Shown piece by piece: positions 10,259 to 20,048 of a stretch of 64,000 nucleotides of DNA (positions are counted from its first letter, which is position 1; each line of letters starts with the position of its first letter). The position numbers and the translations under genes are program-made. Under the pieces are notes generated by a model. That model saw nothing but the letters and a program-made list of their open reading frames with translations. It had not been told where the DNA came from and searched no databases. This DNA comes from Oscillospiraceae bacterium. Its GTDB lineage: Bacteria > Bacillota > Clostridia > Oscillospirales > Acutalibacteraceae. The DNA is taken from assembly GCA_015065865.1 (NCBI GenBank), contig SVPM01000001.1, positions 38,043 to 102,042 on the forward strand, read 5' to 3'.

Positions 10259-10936
10259 GTGAGTATAAAGAAAAAGGTAAAGAAAATTTTGTCGAACCCC
10301 ACGCTTTTCGGGATATACGTGCGGTTGCATAACGCATGGCAACCGAAAAACAAACTGCACGCGAAGGGGTGCAACGTGACCGTCGGCACGGCGCTTATCA
10401 AGGGCTTGAAGATCGTGAATCGCGGCAGCGATAACACGGTGGCGATCGGCGACGGCGTGCGGATCCGTGACTGCGAGATCGTGATCGCGGGCGATCATAA
10501 CACCGTGTATATTCACGACGGTGCTATGTTGAATCAAGTGGCGATACATATGGAAGATGCCAACAACGCGATCACGATCGGTCGGCGTACCAACCTGTGC
10601 GGGAAAACGCTGCTTGCCGCGATCGAGGGAACGAAGATTACCATCGGCGAGGATTGTCTGTTCTCGAGCGATCTGCATTTCCGAACGGGGGATTCCCACT
10701 CCATCTTGAATTCGGAGGGGGAGCGCATCAATCCGTCAAAGGATATTGTAATCGAAGATCACGTGTGGATCGGCACGAAGGTCACCTGCCTGAAAGGTAC
10801 GCGGGTGGCGAAAAATTCCATTGTGGCGGCCACCGGTACGCTCAGCCGTGAGTTCACGGAGGAAAACGTGGTTATCGGCGGTGTGCCGGGAAAAGTGATC
10901 AAAACAGGGGTAAATTGGACAGCAAAAAGACTGTAA
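10259..10936 (+). CDS. Hexapeptide-repeat (left-handed beta-helix) acyltransferase
   Basis: Repeating hexapeptide pattern, DHVWIG and GGVPGKVIKTGVNW C-terminus; GTG start with RBS gggagag. Confidence 0.8.
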   Translation: MSIKKKVKKILSNPTLFGIYVRLHNAWQPKNKLHAKGCNVTVGTALIKGLKIVNRGSDNTVAIGDGVRIRDCEIVIAGDHNTVYIHDGAMLNQVAIHMEDANNAITIGRRTNLCGKTLLAAIEGTKITIGEDCLFSSDLHFRTGDSHSILNSEGERINPSKDIVIEDHVWIGTKVTCLKGTRVAKNSIVAATGTLSREFTEENVVIGGVPGKVIKTGVNWTAKRL

Positions 10937-10940
10937 AACG

Positions 10941-10978
10941 AACACGGAGAAAATCGTTCGATTTTCTCCGTGTTTTTT
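10941..10978 (+). terminator. Terminator of the GGAGAAAATC/GATTTTCTCC hairpin family
   Basis: AACACGGAGAAAATCG-tt-CGATTTTCTCCGTGTTTTTTT. Confidence 0.85.
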
Positions 10979-11082
10979 TGATTTTAAAAAGAGGCAAGAA
11001 CGCCGTTTTCTTTTTCATCGTTTTCTTGCACCGTGCGCGCATGTTCGGCATAGTGTGGGGTGAGGACAAAATGTCCCGATGA

Positions 11083-11283
11083 ATGGAGAGTGACATTGTG
11101 AGAAACGATATGACAGAACATCTGCACACAGCGGGCGGCTGTGAATGTGACTGGCTTCCCGTGTTGGCTTTTGTGCCGAAACAGGAACTGGGCGATGTGT
11201 ATGAGCCGGAATGCGGTTTTTCACGCGGCACCATCTTCCCACCGTTGGATAAACCGTTTATGACAGGGGGGTGTGCGCGATGA
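11083..11283 (+). CDS. cotJA: Spore coat-associated protein CotJA
   Basis: LAFVPKQELGDVYEPECGFSRGTIFPPLDKPF; followed by CotJB and CotJC. Confidence 0.85.
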   Translation: MESDIVRNDMTEHLHTAGGCECDWLPVLAFVPKQELGDVYEPECGFSRGTIFPPLDKPFMTGGCAR

Positions 11284-11546
11284 ATGCGACGGCAATGACG
11301 TCTTGCGGATTGCGCCGCCGTATTGCGGCGTATGATTTCGCTTTGGTGGAAATGAATTTGTATCTCGATACTCACCCCTGCGATAAAGAAGCGCTGGAAT
11401 TGATGTATGCTTACCGTCGCAAACGTGCGGAACTGGTGGAGGTATACGAACAGCATTTCGGTCCGTATGAGGTCACGGCACGCAAGGTGGAAAACCCCGA
11501 CCGTTGGTCGTGGGTGGATGCACCGTGGCCGTGGGAGATCGCGTGA
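11280..11546 (+). CDS. cotJB: Spore coat protein CotJB
   Basis: FALVEMNLYLDTHPCDKEALELMYAYRRKRAEL...PWPWE. Confidence 0.88.
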   Translation: MNATAMTSCGLRRRIAAYDFALVEMNLYLDTHPCDKEALELMYAYRRKRAELVEVYEQHFGPYEVTARKVENPDRWSWVDAPWPWEIA

Positions 11547-11555
11547 GAGGAGTGA

Positions 11556-12170
11556 GTGACGATGTGGACTTATGAGAAGAAACTGCAGTATCCCGTATGC
11601 ATTAAGAACCCCAACCCGAAGATCGCACAGATCGTCATCAGCCAATTCGGCGGTCCCGACGGCGAACTGGGGGCTTCTATGCGCTATCTCAGCCAGCGCT
11701 ATTCCATGCCGTATAACGAGCTTAAGGGATTGTTGACCGACGTCGGCACGGAAGAATTGGCGCACTTAGAGATGATCTCGGCTATGGTGTTCCAGTTGAC
11801 CCGCAACCTTACACCTGAAGAGATCAAGCGTGCAGGGTTCGATAAATACTTTGTAGATCACACTGCAGCGGTGTATCCGCAGGCGGCATCGGGGCTCCCG
11901 TGGCGTGCGGAGTATATCGGCGTGAAGGGTGATGTGTTGACCGATCTGCATGAGGATTTGGCGGCAGAGCAGAAAGCACGCACCACCTACGATAACCTGC
12001 TGCGTTTGATCGACGATCCCGACGTGCGCGATCCGCTGAAGTTCTTGCGCGAGCGTGAAATAGTGCACTATCAACGCTTCGGCGAAGGTTTGCAACTGGC
12101 AAGTGAGCGCTTGAATGCGAAAAACTTCTACGCCTGCAACCCGAGCTTTGACAAAGGCTGCGGGAAATAA
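11556..12170 (+). CDS. cotJC: Manganese catalase / spore coat protein CotJC
   Basis: MWTYEKKLQYPVCIKNPNPKIAQIVISQFGGPDGELGASMRYLSQRY; TEELAHLEMI. Confidence 0.93.
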   Translation: MTMWTYEKKLQYPVCIKNPNPKIAQIVISQFGGPDGELGASMRYLSQRYSMPYNELKGLLTDVGTEELAHLEMISAMVFQLTRNLTPEEIKRAGFDKYFVDHTAAVYPQAASGLPWRAEYIGVKGDVLTDLHEDLAAEQKARTTYDNLLRLIDDPDVRDPLKFLREREIVHYQRFGEGLQLASERLNAKNFYACNPSFDKGCGK

Positions 12171-12178
12171 GCCGTAAA

Positions 12179-12211
12179 AAACAGCCGATGAGTTTTGCTC
12201 ATCGGCTGTTT
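12179..12211 (+). terminator. Terminator after cotJC
   Basis: AACAGCCGATGAG-ttttg-CTCATCGGCTGTTT. Confidence 0.75.
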
Positions 12212-12240
12212 GGTTATAAAGGCAGACCGAATAAAGGCGA

Positions 12241-13089
12241 TCATGCATCTTCCTGCTTTATCACGACGGCGGTATCCTTTTGGCGGCCCATATAGGTGCT
12301 GCGATATCGCAGCGGCGGCAGACCGTACTTTTGCGAAAAACACTTGGAAAAATAAAATTGATCGCAAAAACCGAGTTGATCGCTGATCTCCTTGATGGAA
12401 CAGGTGGTGTGAAAGAGCAGGTGCTCTGCTTTGATGAACAACTGCGCGTGGATATACTCCTTCGGCGTGACACCCAAACACGCCTTGAAATCCCGCTGTA
12501 ATTTACTGCGAGAGACGTTAAACCGCGTGGCAATAATGTCGTTCGTCAACTGTGCGGAAAGGTTGTCGGAAATATATCCCAACACTTCCTGCATCGGAGC
12601 GGCCAGTTTACGGTCGCTTTGATCGTTTGCAAGGACGTCTTTAAGCACGGGAAGAAGAAGTTGCCACAACAATGGTTTCAGTTCGGCGGGGGCAGAGGGG
12701 GCGTTGTCGGTCAGCAGCGTTTTGACCTGTGCGGGGACAGACTCATCCACGGGGAAGGCAAAAAACTCACGGCATTTTTGAAAAAGATCGTGCTGTTCGC
12801 GTATCACCTGCAGGTGCAGGAAGATTTGTTGCATCTTGTCGGGACAGGAGAACGAAAAACGCAGACCGGAGGGAATGATATATACAAACCCCTTTTGCAA
12901 CAGATGCGTTTTCCCGCCTACATGTATATACCCTTCGCCGGATTCCACAAAATACATACGGGTGAATGAATGGCGAATGGTATCGCTTTTCCAGTTCACG
13001 TCCAAGTCGGCGTAGCCACCCGAAATGACCGAAACGTTTATACGATTGAACAGCAAAAGGTATTCTTGCGAGAGAAGATGAACCTGCAC
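12241..13089 (-). CDS. AraC-family transcriptional regulator
   Basis: Two C-terminal HTHs: ATRFNVSRSKLQRDFKACLGVTPKEYI, ISDQLGFCDQFYFSKCFSQKYGLPPLRYR. Confidence 0.9.
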   Translation of the reverse strand: MQVHLLSQEYLLLFNRINVSVISGGYADLDVNWKSDTIRHSFTRMYFVESGEGYIHVGGKTHLLQKGFVYIIPSGLRFSFSCPDKMQQIFLHLQVIREQHDLFQKCREFFAFPVDESVPAQVKTLLTDNAPSAPAELKPLLWQLLLPVLKDVLANDQSDRKLAAPMQEVLGYISDNLSAQLTNDIIATRFNVSRSKLQRDFKACLGVTPKEYIHAQLFIKAEHLLFHTTCSIKEISDQLGFCDQFYFSKCFSQKYGLPPLRYRSTYMGRQKDTAVVIKQEDA

Positions 13090-13243
13090 GGTATGCCCTC
13101 CTTTTCGGTTGGTATGTTACCAGTATACATAAACCAGCGGGTTTCGTCAATATGTGCGACTCAAAAGCACATAAACGCGCTTGAAAATGACATAGACCCC
13201 TTGGGGTTCTGTTGTTATAATAACTGTATGAGGAGGGGATATT

Positions 13244-15202
13244 ATGCGTTTTCGTCAAGTACATTTGGATTTTCACACCGGCGAGAAAGTCGGCGGTATC
13301 GGCGCACGTTTTGATAAGAAGCAGTTTCAAGAGGCGCTCAAAGCCGGTCACGTAGATTCCATCACCGTGTTTGCCAAGTGCCATCACGGTTGGTCGTATC
13401 ATCCGTCCAAGGTAGGGCCGGCACATCCCGCGCTTACCTGCAACTTGTTAGGTGAACAGATCGCCGCCGCACACGAGATCGGGGTGAAAACTCCCGTATA
13501 TCTTTCGGCGGGATTGGATGAACAAATGGTGTATCAGCACCCTGAATGGTGTTCGATCGATAAGTATTTCAACCTTGTACGGTACGATTGGGTGGGGTAT
13601 CGTCCTTTCTGTTTTAACACTCCGTATATGGATTATCTGATGGATCAAGTGCGCGAAGTGGTGGAGAACTATGATGCGGACGGTATCTTCTTGGATATTG
13701 TCGGTGTGCGCCCCTGCCGTTGCTTCGCCTGTGTGAAAGAGATGTTTCGCCGCGGAATGGATCCCGAAAACGATGCCGATGTGATGCAACTCGCAGAAGA
13801 GGTGTATGCGCGTTATCTGCGCCGTGTACGTGAAACGGTGGACAGTGTAAAACCCGATTTGCCCGTGTTCCAAAACTGCGGACACCTGCGCGCGGGCCGT
13901 TTGGATCTTTTGCACGGGCAAGAGCATTTGGAACTTGAAAGTTTGCCGACGGGCGGGTGGGGATACGACCATTTTCCCTTCACGGCGGCGTATGCCCAAA
14001 CGCTCGGTATGCCGTTCCTCGGTATGACGGGTAAGTTCCACACCAATTGGGGTGAATTCGGCGGTTACAAGCACCCGAACGCACTGCGTTACGAAACGGC
14101 ACTCAGCGTGGCGTTCGGTGCCGGTTGTTCGGTGGGGGACCAACTTTCGCCCGACGGTGAGATGGACGGGCGCACCTACGATATCATTGGTGCGGCGTAT
14201 GCCGAGATCGAAGAAAAAGAGCCGTGGTTGACCGATTCCGAAGCGGTGGCGGACGTGGCGGTGCTTTCTACCGAAGGATATTACAACCACTTGATCAAGA
14301 ATTCATCAGCGGGTATCTCTCTCACCAAAGCGGATACCGGTGCGGGCCGCATTTTGTTGGAGGGCAAGTATCTCTTCCAAGTGGTGGATTGCCATACCGA
14401 ACTCGCACCGTATAAGGTGTTGGTTCTGCCCGATTGTATTCGTGTAGATGAAGATCTGGCGGCGAAACTGCACGCATTCGTGCAGGGCGGCGGTAAACTG
14501 CTTGCCAGCGGCAAGTCGGGCTTGTATGCCACGCGTGATGAGTTTGCCTTTGACCTCGGTGCCCGTTTTGAGGCAGAGGGGGAGTTTACGCCGTCGTATA
14601 TCCGCCCTGCGTTTGATAATCCCTATAACACGGATTTTATTATGTATCAACCTCACTGCAAGGTGAGTGCAGTCGGCATTGAACACGCGGCGGCGATCGC
14701 CCCGTACTTCAACCGTACACGCGAACATTTCTGTTCGCACCAGCACACGCCCAGCAGTAAGCAGTATTACGGCGCGGGTATCACCGAAGGGGCGGACGGT
14801 ATCTACATTGCATGGAACATCTTTGAAGATTATGCCACGAAAGGCGAGTTGATCGCGAAACAGACGGTTTTGTTTGCGCTGGACCGTCTGTTGGGCGAGG
14901 ATAAGACGATCACTACCACGCTGGGCAGTGTGGGGGTTGCCACCCTGCGCCGTCAGCCGAACCGTCGGGTGATGCACCTCTTGTATGCTGCACCTGTCAA
15001 ACGCGGCGAAAATATTGAAGTGATCGAAGATATCTCCGAGCAGCACAACGTATCTTGCACCGTGAAGACGGAAAAGGCACCTGCACGCGTGTATCTTGCA
15101 CCGCAGAGGGAGGAGATCCCGTTTGCCTATGAGGCAGGCCGTGTGACGTTTACCGTGCCGCGTATGGAGTGTCACCAGATGGTGGTATTGGAGGATATGT
15201 GA
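13244..15202 (+). CDS. Putative glycosyl hydrolase (GHL6-like TIM barrel with beta-galactosidase trimerisation-type domain)
   Basis: VHLDFHTGEKVGGIGARFDKKQF...YDADGIFLDIVGVRPCRCFACVKEMF; divergent from AraC gene. Confidence 0.75.
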   Translation: MRFRQVHLDFHTGEKVGGIGARFDKKQFQEALKAGHVDSITVFAKCHHGWSYHPSKVGPAHPALTCNLLGEQIAAAHEIGVKTPVYLSAGLDEQMVYQHPEWCSIDKYFNLVRYDWVGYRPFCFNTPYMDYLMDQVREVVENYDADGIFLDIVGVRPCRCFACVKEMFRRGMDPENDADVMQLAEEVYARYLRRVRETVDSVKPDLPVFQNCGHLRAGRLDLLHGQEHLELESLPTGGWGYDHFPFTAAYAQTLGMPFLGMTGKFHTNWGEFGGYKHPNALRYETALSVAFGAGCSVGDQLSPDGEMDGRTYDIIGAAYAEIEEKEPWLTDSEAVADVAVLSTEGYYNHLIKNSSAGISLTKADTGAGRILLEGKYLFQVVDCHTELAPYKVLVLPDCIRVDEDLAAKLHAFVQGGGKLLASGKSGLYATRDEFAFDLGARFEAEGEFTPSYIRPAFDNPYNTDFIMYQPHCKVSAVGIEHAAAIAPYFNRTREHFCSHQHTPSSKQYYGAGITEGADGIYIAWNIFEDYATKGELIAKQTVLFALDRLLGEDKTITTTLGSVGVATLRRQPNRRVMHLLYAAPVKRGENIEVIEDISEQHNVSCTVKTEKAPARVYLAPQREEIPFAYEAGRVTFTVPRMECHQMVVLEDM

Positions 15203-15267
15203 GAGAGGTGCACATTGCATGAGCTGAAGATCGCCGATCTGCAGTGTGCATTTTTCGGAGTATAAGG

Positions 15268-15309
15268 ATATCCGCTGTGCGGCTTTGACTGCACGGCGGA
15301 TATTTTTTT
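15268..15309 (+). terminator. Rho-independent terminator
   Basis: ATATCCGCTGTGC...GCACGGCGGATATTTTTTT. Confidence 0.75.
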
Positions 15310-15382
15310 GAGCAAATCGGTAGCATTTTTCAAAGTTATGTGATACAATAGACACATTCGAACGAGAGGAGATGACCGCCCC

Positions 15383-17359
15383 GTGGAAACGCAAAAGAAA
15401 CCGCGCCGTATTTCTGTGGCGGCGGTGTTCGTCGCCGTTATCCTGTATATGGAATTGGTGTTGCGCGGGTTGACCTGCGCCGTATTCTTTGACAGCGGAC
15501 TTTTATTTGTGTTGTTGTACTCCGTGCTCGGCGGTACGCTGACAGCGGCGTTCTGCGCCTTGTTTTCCCCGCGTGCACGCCGTGTGGCCGAGGGAATAGC
15601 CGTCGTCTTTCTATTCGTTCTGTATACCACGCAGGCGGTGTATTATCGCTTTTTTAACAAATACCTTATCGTGTACTCTCTTACTTCGGGCGGCGTTACG
15701 CAGGTGCTATCGGGGGATATGGCGCGCAACGTGTGGGCAACCATTTTTAATTCGCTCTTGATCCTGTTGGCACTGGCGTTGCCGATGGTGTTGTATTTTG
15801 TGTTTGCGGGGCGGTTTTTTCGCTCGACACAAACGGCGGCACGTCGTTTGTGTCGCTTTGGTGCTGTGCTGGCGGCACAGGCGGTGTTGCCGTTGGCGAT
15901 CACGTTGATGCCGCAGATCTCGGCAGCACAGGCGGGTCTGTTTGACCCTAACGATGCGGTGGACGAATTCGGTTTGTTGCGTACCGAAGTGTTGGACGTG
16001 TATTACAACCTGTTGGGAGCACCGCAAAAGTTGGAACTGGAAGAGGAAGTCCCCACCGCCGCGGTACCGCACCGACAAGCCAACGTATCGTATGTGGATT
16101 TTGCGGCGTTGGCTCAAAGTGAAACCGATAAAACGTTCAAGGCGATGCACACGTATTTTACCGAAAAACAGCCCACCGAAAAGAATGCCTACACGGGTAT
16201 GTACGCAGGATATAATCTCGTATACGTTGTGGCGGAAGGTTTTTCGCCGTATGCTATTGACCCTGTGCTGACGCCCACGCTGTATACGATGCGGGAGGAC
16301 GGATTCGATTTTCAAAACTTTTATACGCCCATTTGGGGCGTGTCCACGTCGGACGGTGAATACACCGCCTGCACGGGATTGATCCCCAAAGCCGGTGTGT
16401 GGAGTTTTTATGAATCGCACGATAACTATATGCCGTATAGTTTGGGGAATATGTTCCGCACCCACGGAGTGCGAAATGTATTTGCCTATCACAACAACAG
16501 TCATTCCTACTATCACCGCGATCTTTCGCACCCGAATATGGGATATACATACACCGGTATGGGCAGTGGGGTGGAGGCATACGTGCAAAACGTATGGCCG
16601 CAATCCGATCTGGAGATGGTGGCGGGGTCACTGTCGGAGTATCTTCGGGCGGACGAGCCGTTTCACGCGTACTATATGACGGTGAGCGGTCATTTGGATT
16701 ACGATCGCAAGACCAACGCGATGGTGGAGAAAAACTGGGCGTTGGTTGAGGATCTGAATTGCAGCGACACCTTGAAGGCATACTATGCTTGTAACATCGA
16801 ATTGGACCGCGCGATGGAACGTCTGTTGGCGGAGTTGCGTGCCGCCGGTGCGGAAGAAAAAACCGTGATCGCCATCACACCCGACCATTATCCTTACGGC
16901 TTGGAGCAAGAAACGGGTGGTCGGTATGCCCTGTGGGAAGAATTGCTTGGGCATGAGGTGGATACTGCGTTTGAACTGTATAAAAGTTGTTTTTTGCTGT
17001 ATTGTGCGGGCACTGAAAACCCGCCCACGGTGGAAAAAGTGTGTTATTCCGCCGACATTCTGCCCACGCTTCTCAATCTGTTTGGCTTTGAGTACGATTC
17101 TCGCTTGCTGACGGGGCAGGATATACTGTCCCGTGCAGAGGGATTGGTAATGTTTGATAACGGTTCGTTTATGACCGATTACGGGCGGTACAACGCCGAT
17201 ATGGACGAATTCATCGTGACGGCACGGGATCGCCTTGCCACCGAAGCGGCAGCAAAGCGGTATTGCGCGGATATGCAAGCGCGGGTGAACAATCACTTCA
17301 AAATAGCGGCGAAGATTTTGGAAACGGACTATTACCGGCATATTTTTCGAAGGAGATAG
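15383..17359 (+). CDS. LTA synthase-family sulfatase-domain membrane protein
   Basis: N-terminal TM helices, NLVYVVAEGFSPYAIDP...GVSTSDGEYTACTGLIP, AITPDHYPYG. Confidence 0.85.
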   Translation: METQKKPRRISVAAVFVAVILYMELVLRGLTCAVFFDSGLLFVLLYSVLGGTLTAAFCALFSPRARRVAEGIAVVFLFVLYTTQAVYYRFFNKYLIVYSLTSGGVTQVLSGDMARNVWATIFNSLLILLALALPMVLYFVFAGRFFRSTQTAARRLCRFGAVLAAQAVLPLAITLMPQISAAQAGLFDPNDAVDEFGLLRTEVLDVYYNLLGAPQKLELEEEVPTAAVPHRQANVSYVDFAALAQSETDKTFKAMHTYFTEKQPTEKNAYTGMYAGYNLVYVVAEGFSPYAIDPVLTPTLYTMREDGFDFQNFYTPIWGVSTSDGEYTACTGLIPKAGVWSFYESHDNYMPYSLGNMFRTHGVRNVFAYHNNSHSYYHRDLSHPNMGYTYTGMGSGVEAYVQNVWPQSDLEMVAGSLSEYLRADEPFHAYYMTVSGHLDYDRKTNAMVEKNWALVEDLNCSDTLKAYYACNIELDRAMERLLAELRAAGAEEKTVIAITPDHYPYGLEQETGGRYALWEELLGHEVDTAFELYKSCFLLYCAGTENPPTVEKVCYSADILPTLLNLFGFEYDSRLLTGQDILSRAEGLVMFDNGSFMTDYGRYNADMDEFIVTARDRLATEAAAKRYCADMQARVNNHFKIAAKILETDYYRHIFRRR

Positions 17360-17370
17360 GGTGAGTAACC

Positions 17371-17862
17371 ATGACGAGTGAACGATATCGGCGTATCAGT
17401 GCGCCGTTTCGCGGCAAGCGCGCCGCATGGATACCACGTGCCGACCGCGTGCTGACGGCGATCACCTATCTCAGTTACCCGTTGCTGATCGCGTTTGTAT
17501 GGTGGCAGAGCGGACAGATTCCGTGGCGTGCACTGTGGGTGCCTGCCTCGTGGCTGATACTGGTCTCGCTTACCCGCCGCCTGCTTAACCGTCCGCGCCC
17601 GTATGAGCGTCTGAATATCGAGCCGCTGATCCTAAAAGACACCGAAGGGCGTGCAATGCCCAGTCGGCACGCATTTTCGGTGTGGGTGATCGCGGTAACG
17701 GCGTGGTGGTTGCTGCCGCCGCTCGGTGCGGTGCTCGGTGCGACGGCGGTGCTTTTGTGCGCTATCCGTGTACTCGGCGGTGTGCACGACGAATGGGATG
17801 TCACGGTGGGTGCGCTTGTGGGGATCGTCGCAGGTGTGCTCGGTTATTGGATCATAATATAA
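17371..17862 (+). CDS. PAP2-family phosphatase
   Basis: KDTEGRAMPSRHAFSVW, VLGGVHDEWDVTVGALVG. Confidence 0.85.
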   Translation: MTSERYRRISAPFRGKRAAWIPRADRVLTAITYLSYPLLIAFVWWQSGQIPWRALWVPASWLILVSLTRRLLNRPRPYERLNIEPLILKDTEGRAMPSRHAFSVWVIAVTAWWLLPPLGAVLGATAVLLCAIRVLGGVHDEWDVTVGALVGIVAGVLGYWIII

Positions 17863-17896
17863 AAAATCGGCTTTCATTCGAAAGCCGATTTTTTTG
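17861..17896. terminator. Bidirectional terminator between convergent genes
   Basis: AAAAAATCGGCTTTC-attc-GAAAGCCGATTTTTTT. Confidence 0.85.
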
Positions 17897-17898
17897 TG

Positions 17899-18966
17899 TT
17901 AATCCAGTTTCATATCGCCGGTTTTTACCCAGCCGATCATACGCAATATCTCGTTGAACACAAACGAGAGAAGGGCGGGCAGAACAAAGCAGGTGAGCAC
18001 CAAACCGATCCATTGCAGAGCACCGATCGTCGGCCCGTGATAACCGTTTACCGGATCAAGCCAACCGAGGACCATACCGATGGGGCCGAGCAGACCGCAG
18101 GTGCCCATACCGGAGTTGATGGCGGCACCGTACATCTGCAGATCAAACACACACACCGCGAGCGGGCCGGTGATGGCCGAAGCCAGTGTGGGGGCGATCC
18201 AAATTTGCGGACGGCGCAGAATGTTCGGCATCTGGAGCATACTGGTGCCGATACCTTGCGACATCACGCCGCCCCAGCCGTTTTCACGGAAACTGATGGT
18301 GGCAAACCCGACCATTTGTGCACAGCTCCCTGCGACTGCCGCCGCACCCGCAATGGCAAGCCCTTCGGAACTGCCCACGGCCGCGTGGCTGCCCGTGAGC
18401 ACCAAACCCGCACAAATGGCGGCGGAGGAGATCGGCAGTGTCAGACAAATGCCCACCACGACCGATACGAGGATACCCATTACAAGCGGTGCTTGCCATG
18501 CCGCCCATCCGATGAATCGGCTGACATAGCCCACCAGCGTGCCTATGTACGGTGCTACCCAAATGGAGAGCGCGCCACCCACCAACACGGTGGTAAACGG
18601 CGTGACCAAAATATCCACCTTGGTTTTCTTGGAAACCAACATACCGCATTCGACCGCGACGATGGCAATGAAGAACACGGCGAGCGGACCGCCCGCACCG
18701 CCCAAGGAGTTTGCGGCATTGCCCACGGCCGCCGCCGAGAAGATCACCAAAGGATCGGCTTTCAGTGAGTAGGCGATAGCGGCCGCCATCGCCGGACCGG
18801 CCATCGCTTGTGCAAATTTGCCGATCACGGTGAAGAACTCACAGTGCGGTATCATCCCCAAAGCGGTGAAGATGGTGCCGATGAGCAGGGAGGCGAACAA
18901 CCCCAGTGCCATCGCACCCATCGCTTGAATGAAGTACCGATGTAACAGTTTTTTGACACGTTCCAT
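17899..18966 (-). CDS. PTS transporter subunit IIC (PTS_EIIC_2-like membrane protein)
   Basis: RYFIQAMGAMALGLFASLLIGTI...GAGGPLAVFFIAIVAVECGMLVSKKTKVDILVTP; polytopic. Confidence 0.75.
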   Translation of the reverse strand: MERVKKLLHRYFIQAMGAMALGLFASLLIGTIFTALGMIPHCEFFTVIGKFAQAMAGPAMAAAIAYSLKADPLVIFSAAAVGNAANSLGGAGGPLAVFFIAIVAVECGMLVSKKTKVDILVTPFTTVLVGGALSIWVAPYIGTLVGYVSRFIGWAAWQAPLVMGILVSVVVGICLTLPISSAAICAGLVLTGSHAAVGSSEGLAIAGAAAVAGSCAQMVGFATISFRENGWGGVMSQGIGTSMLQMPNILRRPQIWIAPTLASAITGPLAVCVFDLQMYGAAINSGMGTCGLLGPIGMVLGWLDPVNGYHGPTIGALQWIGLVLTCFVLPALLSFVFNEILRMIGWVKTGDMKLD

Positions 18967-18992
18967 TTTGACATCCTACCTTCCGTAAGTGG

Positions 18993-19841
18993 TTATCGCT
19001 TTCTTCGTCGGTGACAATTTTCGTGTAACCACACGTTCACCTCGGCACCGACAAAGAAGATGTACATACAAAAATACAACCAAAGCAGTGAAAACATCAC
19101 AACGGACAAACTGCCGTAATACGCCGCGCGGCCGCCGACGGTGTTGAGATAGGCGGAATACAGGGTGGAATATCCCACCCAGCCGCCGGCCGCCAATAAG
19201 GCCCCCGGCGTTTGGCGCAAACACCGTGTCCACTCACGGGTGGTGGCCACATACAGTAGCCAAAACACCAAAAACAGCACGGCAAACGATACCACCAGTT
19301 GCCCGCCGCGTTTGAATACCGCGGCAGTCGCAAGCCACGGCACCGATTTGGAGAGCCAATCCAACACCACGCCGCCGAATGCGAGAAAAGCCAACACGAT
19401 GGTCAGCAGAACAAAAAAGAACAACACATACACGGAAGCCAGCAGGCGCATCACCACATATCCGCGGGTGCGGCGGATACCGTAAATACGGTCGAGTCCG
19501 CGCATCAGCGCCACCGACCCGCGCGAAGATGACCACAGTGCGAGCACGGCGGTGATGACCGTTACCGTCACGCGCGGTGAGGGGTACAACTCTTCCAAAA
19601 TGCTTTGCATAAAATCCGCGATCACGGCAGGAATGATCTGCACAAAGGTGTTGGTGATCTGCGCTTGGGTGAACGGCAGATGAGGCAGTGAGGACAAAAG
19701 CAACAGCGCCGAAGGGAAAAACGAGATGACCACAAACAAGGTCGCCTCGGCGGCGTAGGCATCCACCGCATTGGTTTGGTTGCGTTTTGCAAAATCGCGC
19801 AGGATGTGCCAACCGTGCCGCCACCGTATCATTGCCGCCAC
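18993..19841 (-). CDS. YihY/BrkB-family membrane protein
   Basis: DAYAAEATLFVVISFFPSALLLLSSLP, WSSSRGSVALMRGLDRIYGI. Confidence 0.88.
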   Translation of the reverse strand: MAAMIRWRHGWHILRDFAKRNQTNAVDAYAAEATLFVVISFFPSALLLLSSLPHLPFTQAQITNTFVQIIPAVIADFMQSILEELYPSPRVTVTVITAVLALWSSSRGSVALMRGLDRIYGIRRTRGYVVMRLLASVYVLFFFVLLTIVLAFLAFGGVVLDWLSKSVPWLATAAVFKRGGQLVVSFAVLFLVFWLLYVATTREWTRCLRQTPGALLAAGGWVGYSTLYSAYLNTVGGRAAYYGSLSVVMFSLLWLYFCMYIFFVGAEVNVWLHENCHRRRKR

Positions 19842-19983
19842 CGCCTTCGAAAAAAGTCAGTGGTAGTGTATGTTGTTGTTTGGCGAAATATGCCATTTAA
19901 CGTATGCATTATTATATCACAAACGAAAAAAATATGCAAGATACGATTTGCAATGACAAACCACCGCAAAATGCTGACTTTTC

Positions 19984-20013
19984 TTGACAAACCACCACAA
20001 AATAAGGTATGAT
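19984..20013 (+). promoter_or_regulatory. Promoter of the topoisomerase operon
   Basis: TTGACA - 18 - TATGAT; -35 embedded in the second copy of a duplicated 19-nt motif. Confidence 0.7.
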
Positions 20014-20048
20014 AATGAAATAGAGATATTTGAAGGACGGATGAATGT

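Noticed and set aside
11083-12170. cotJABC as novel catalase operon
   Set aside because: Matches the established spore coat cotJABC arrangement; ordinary for endospore formers.
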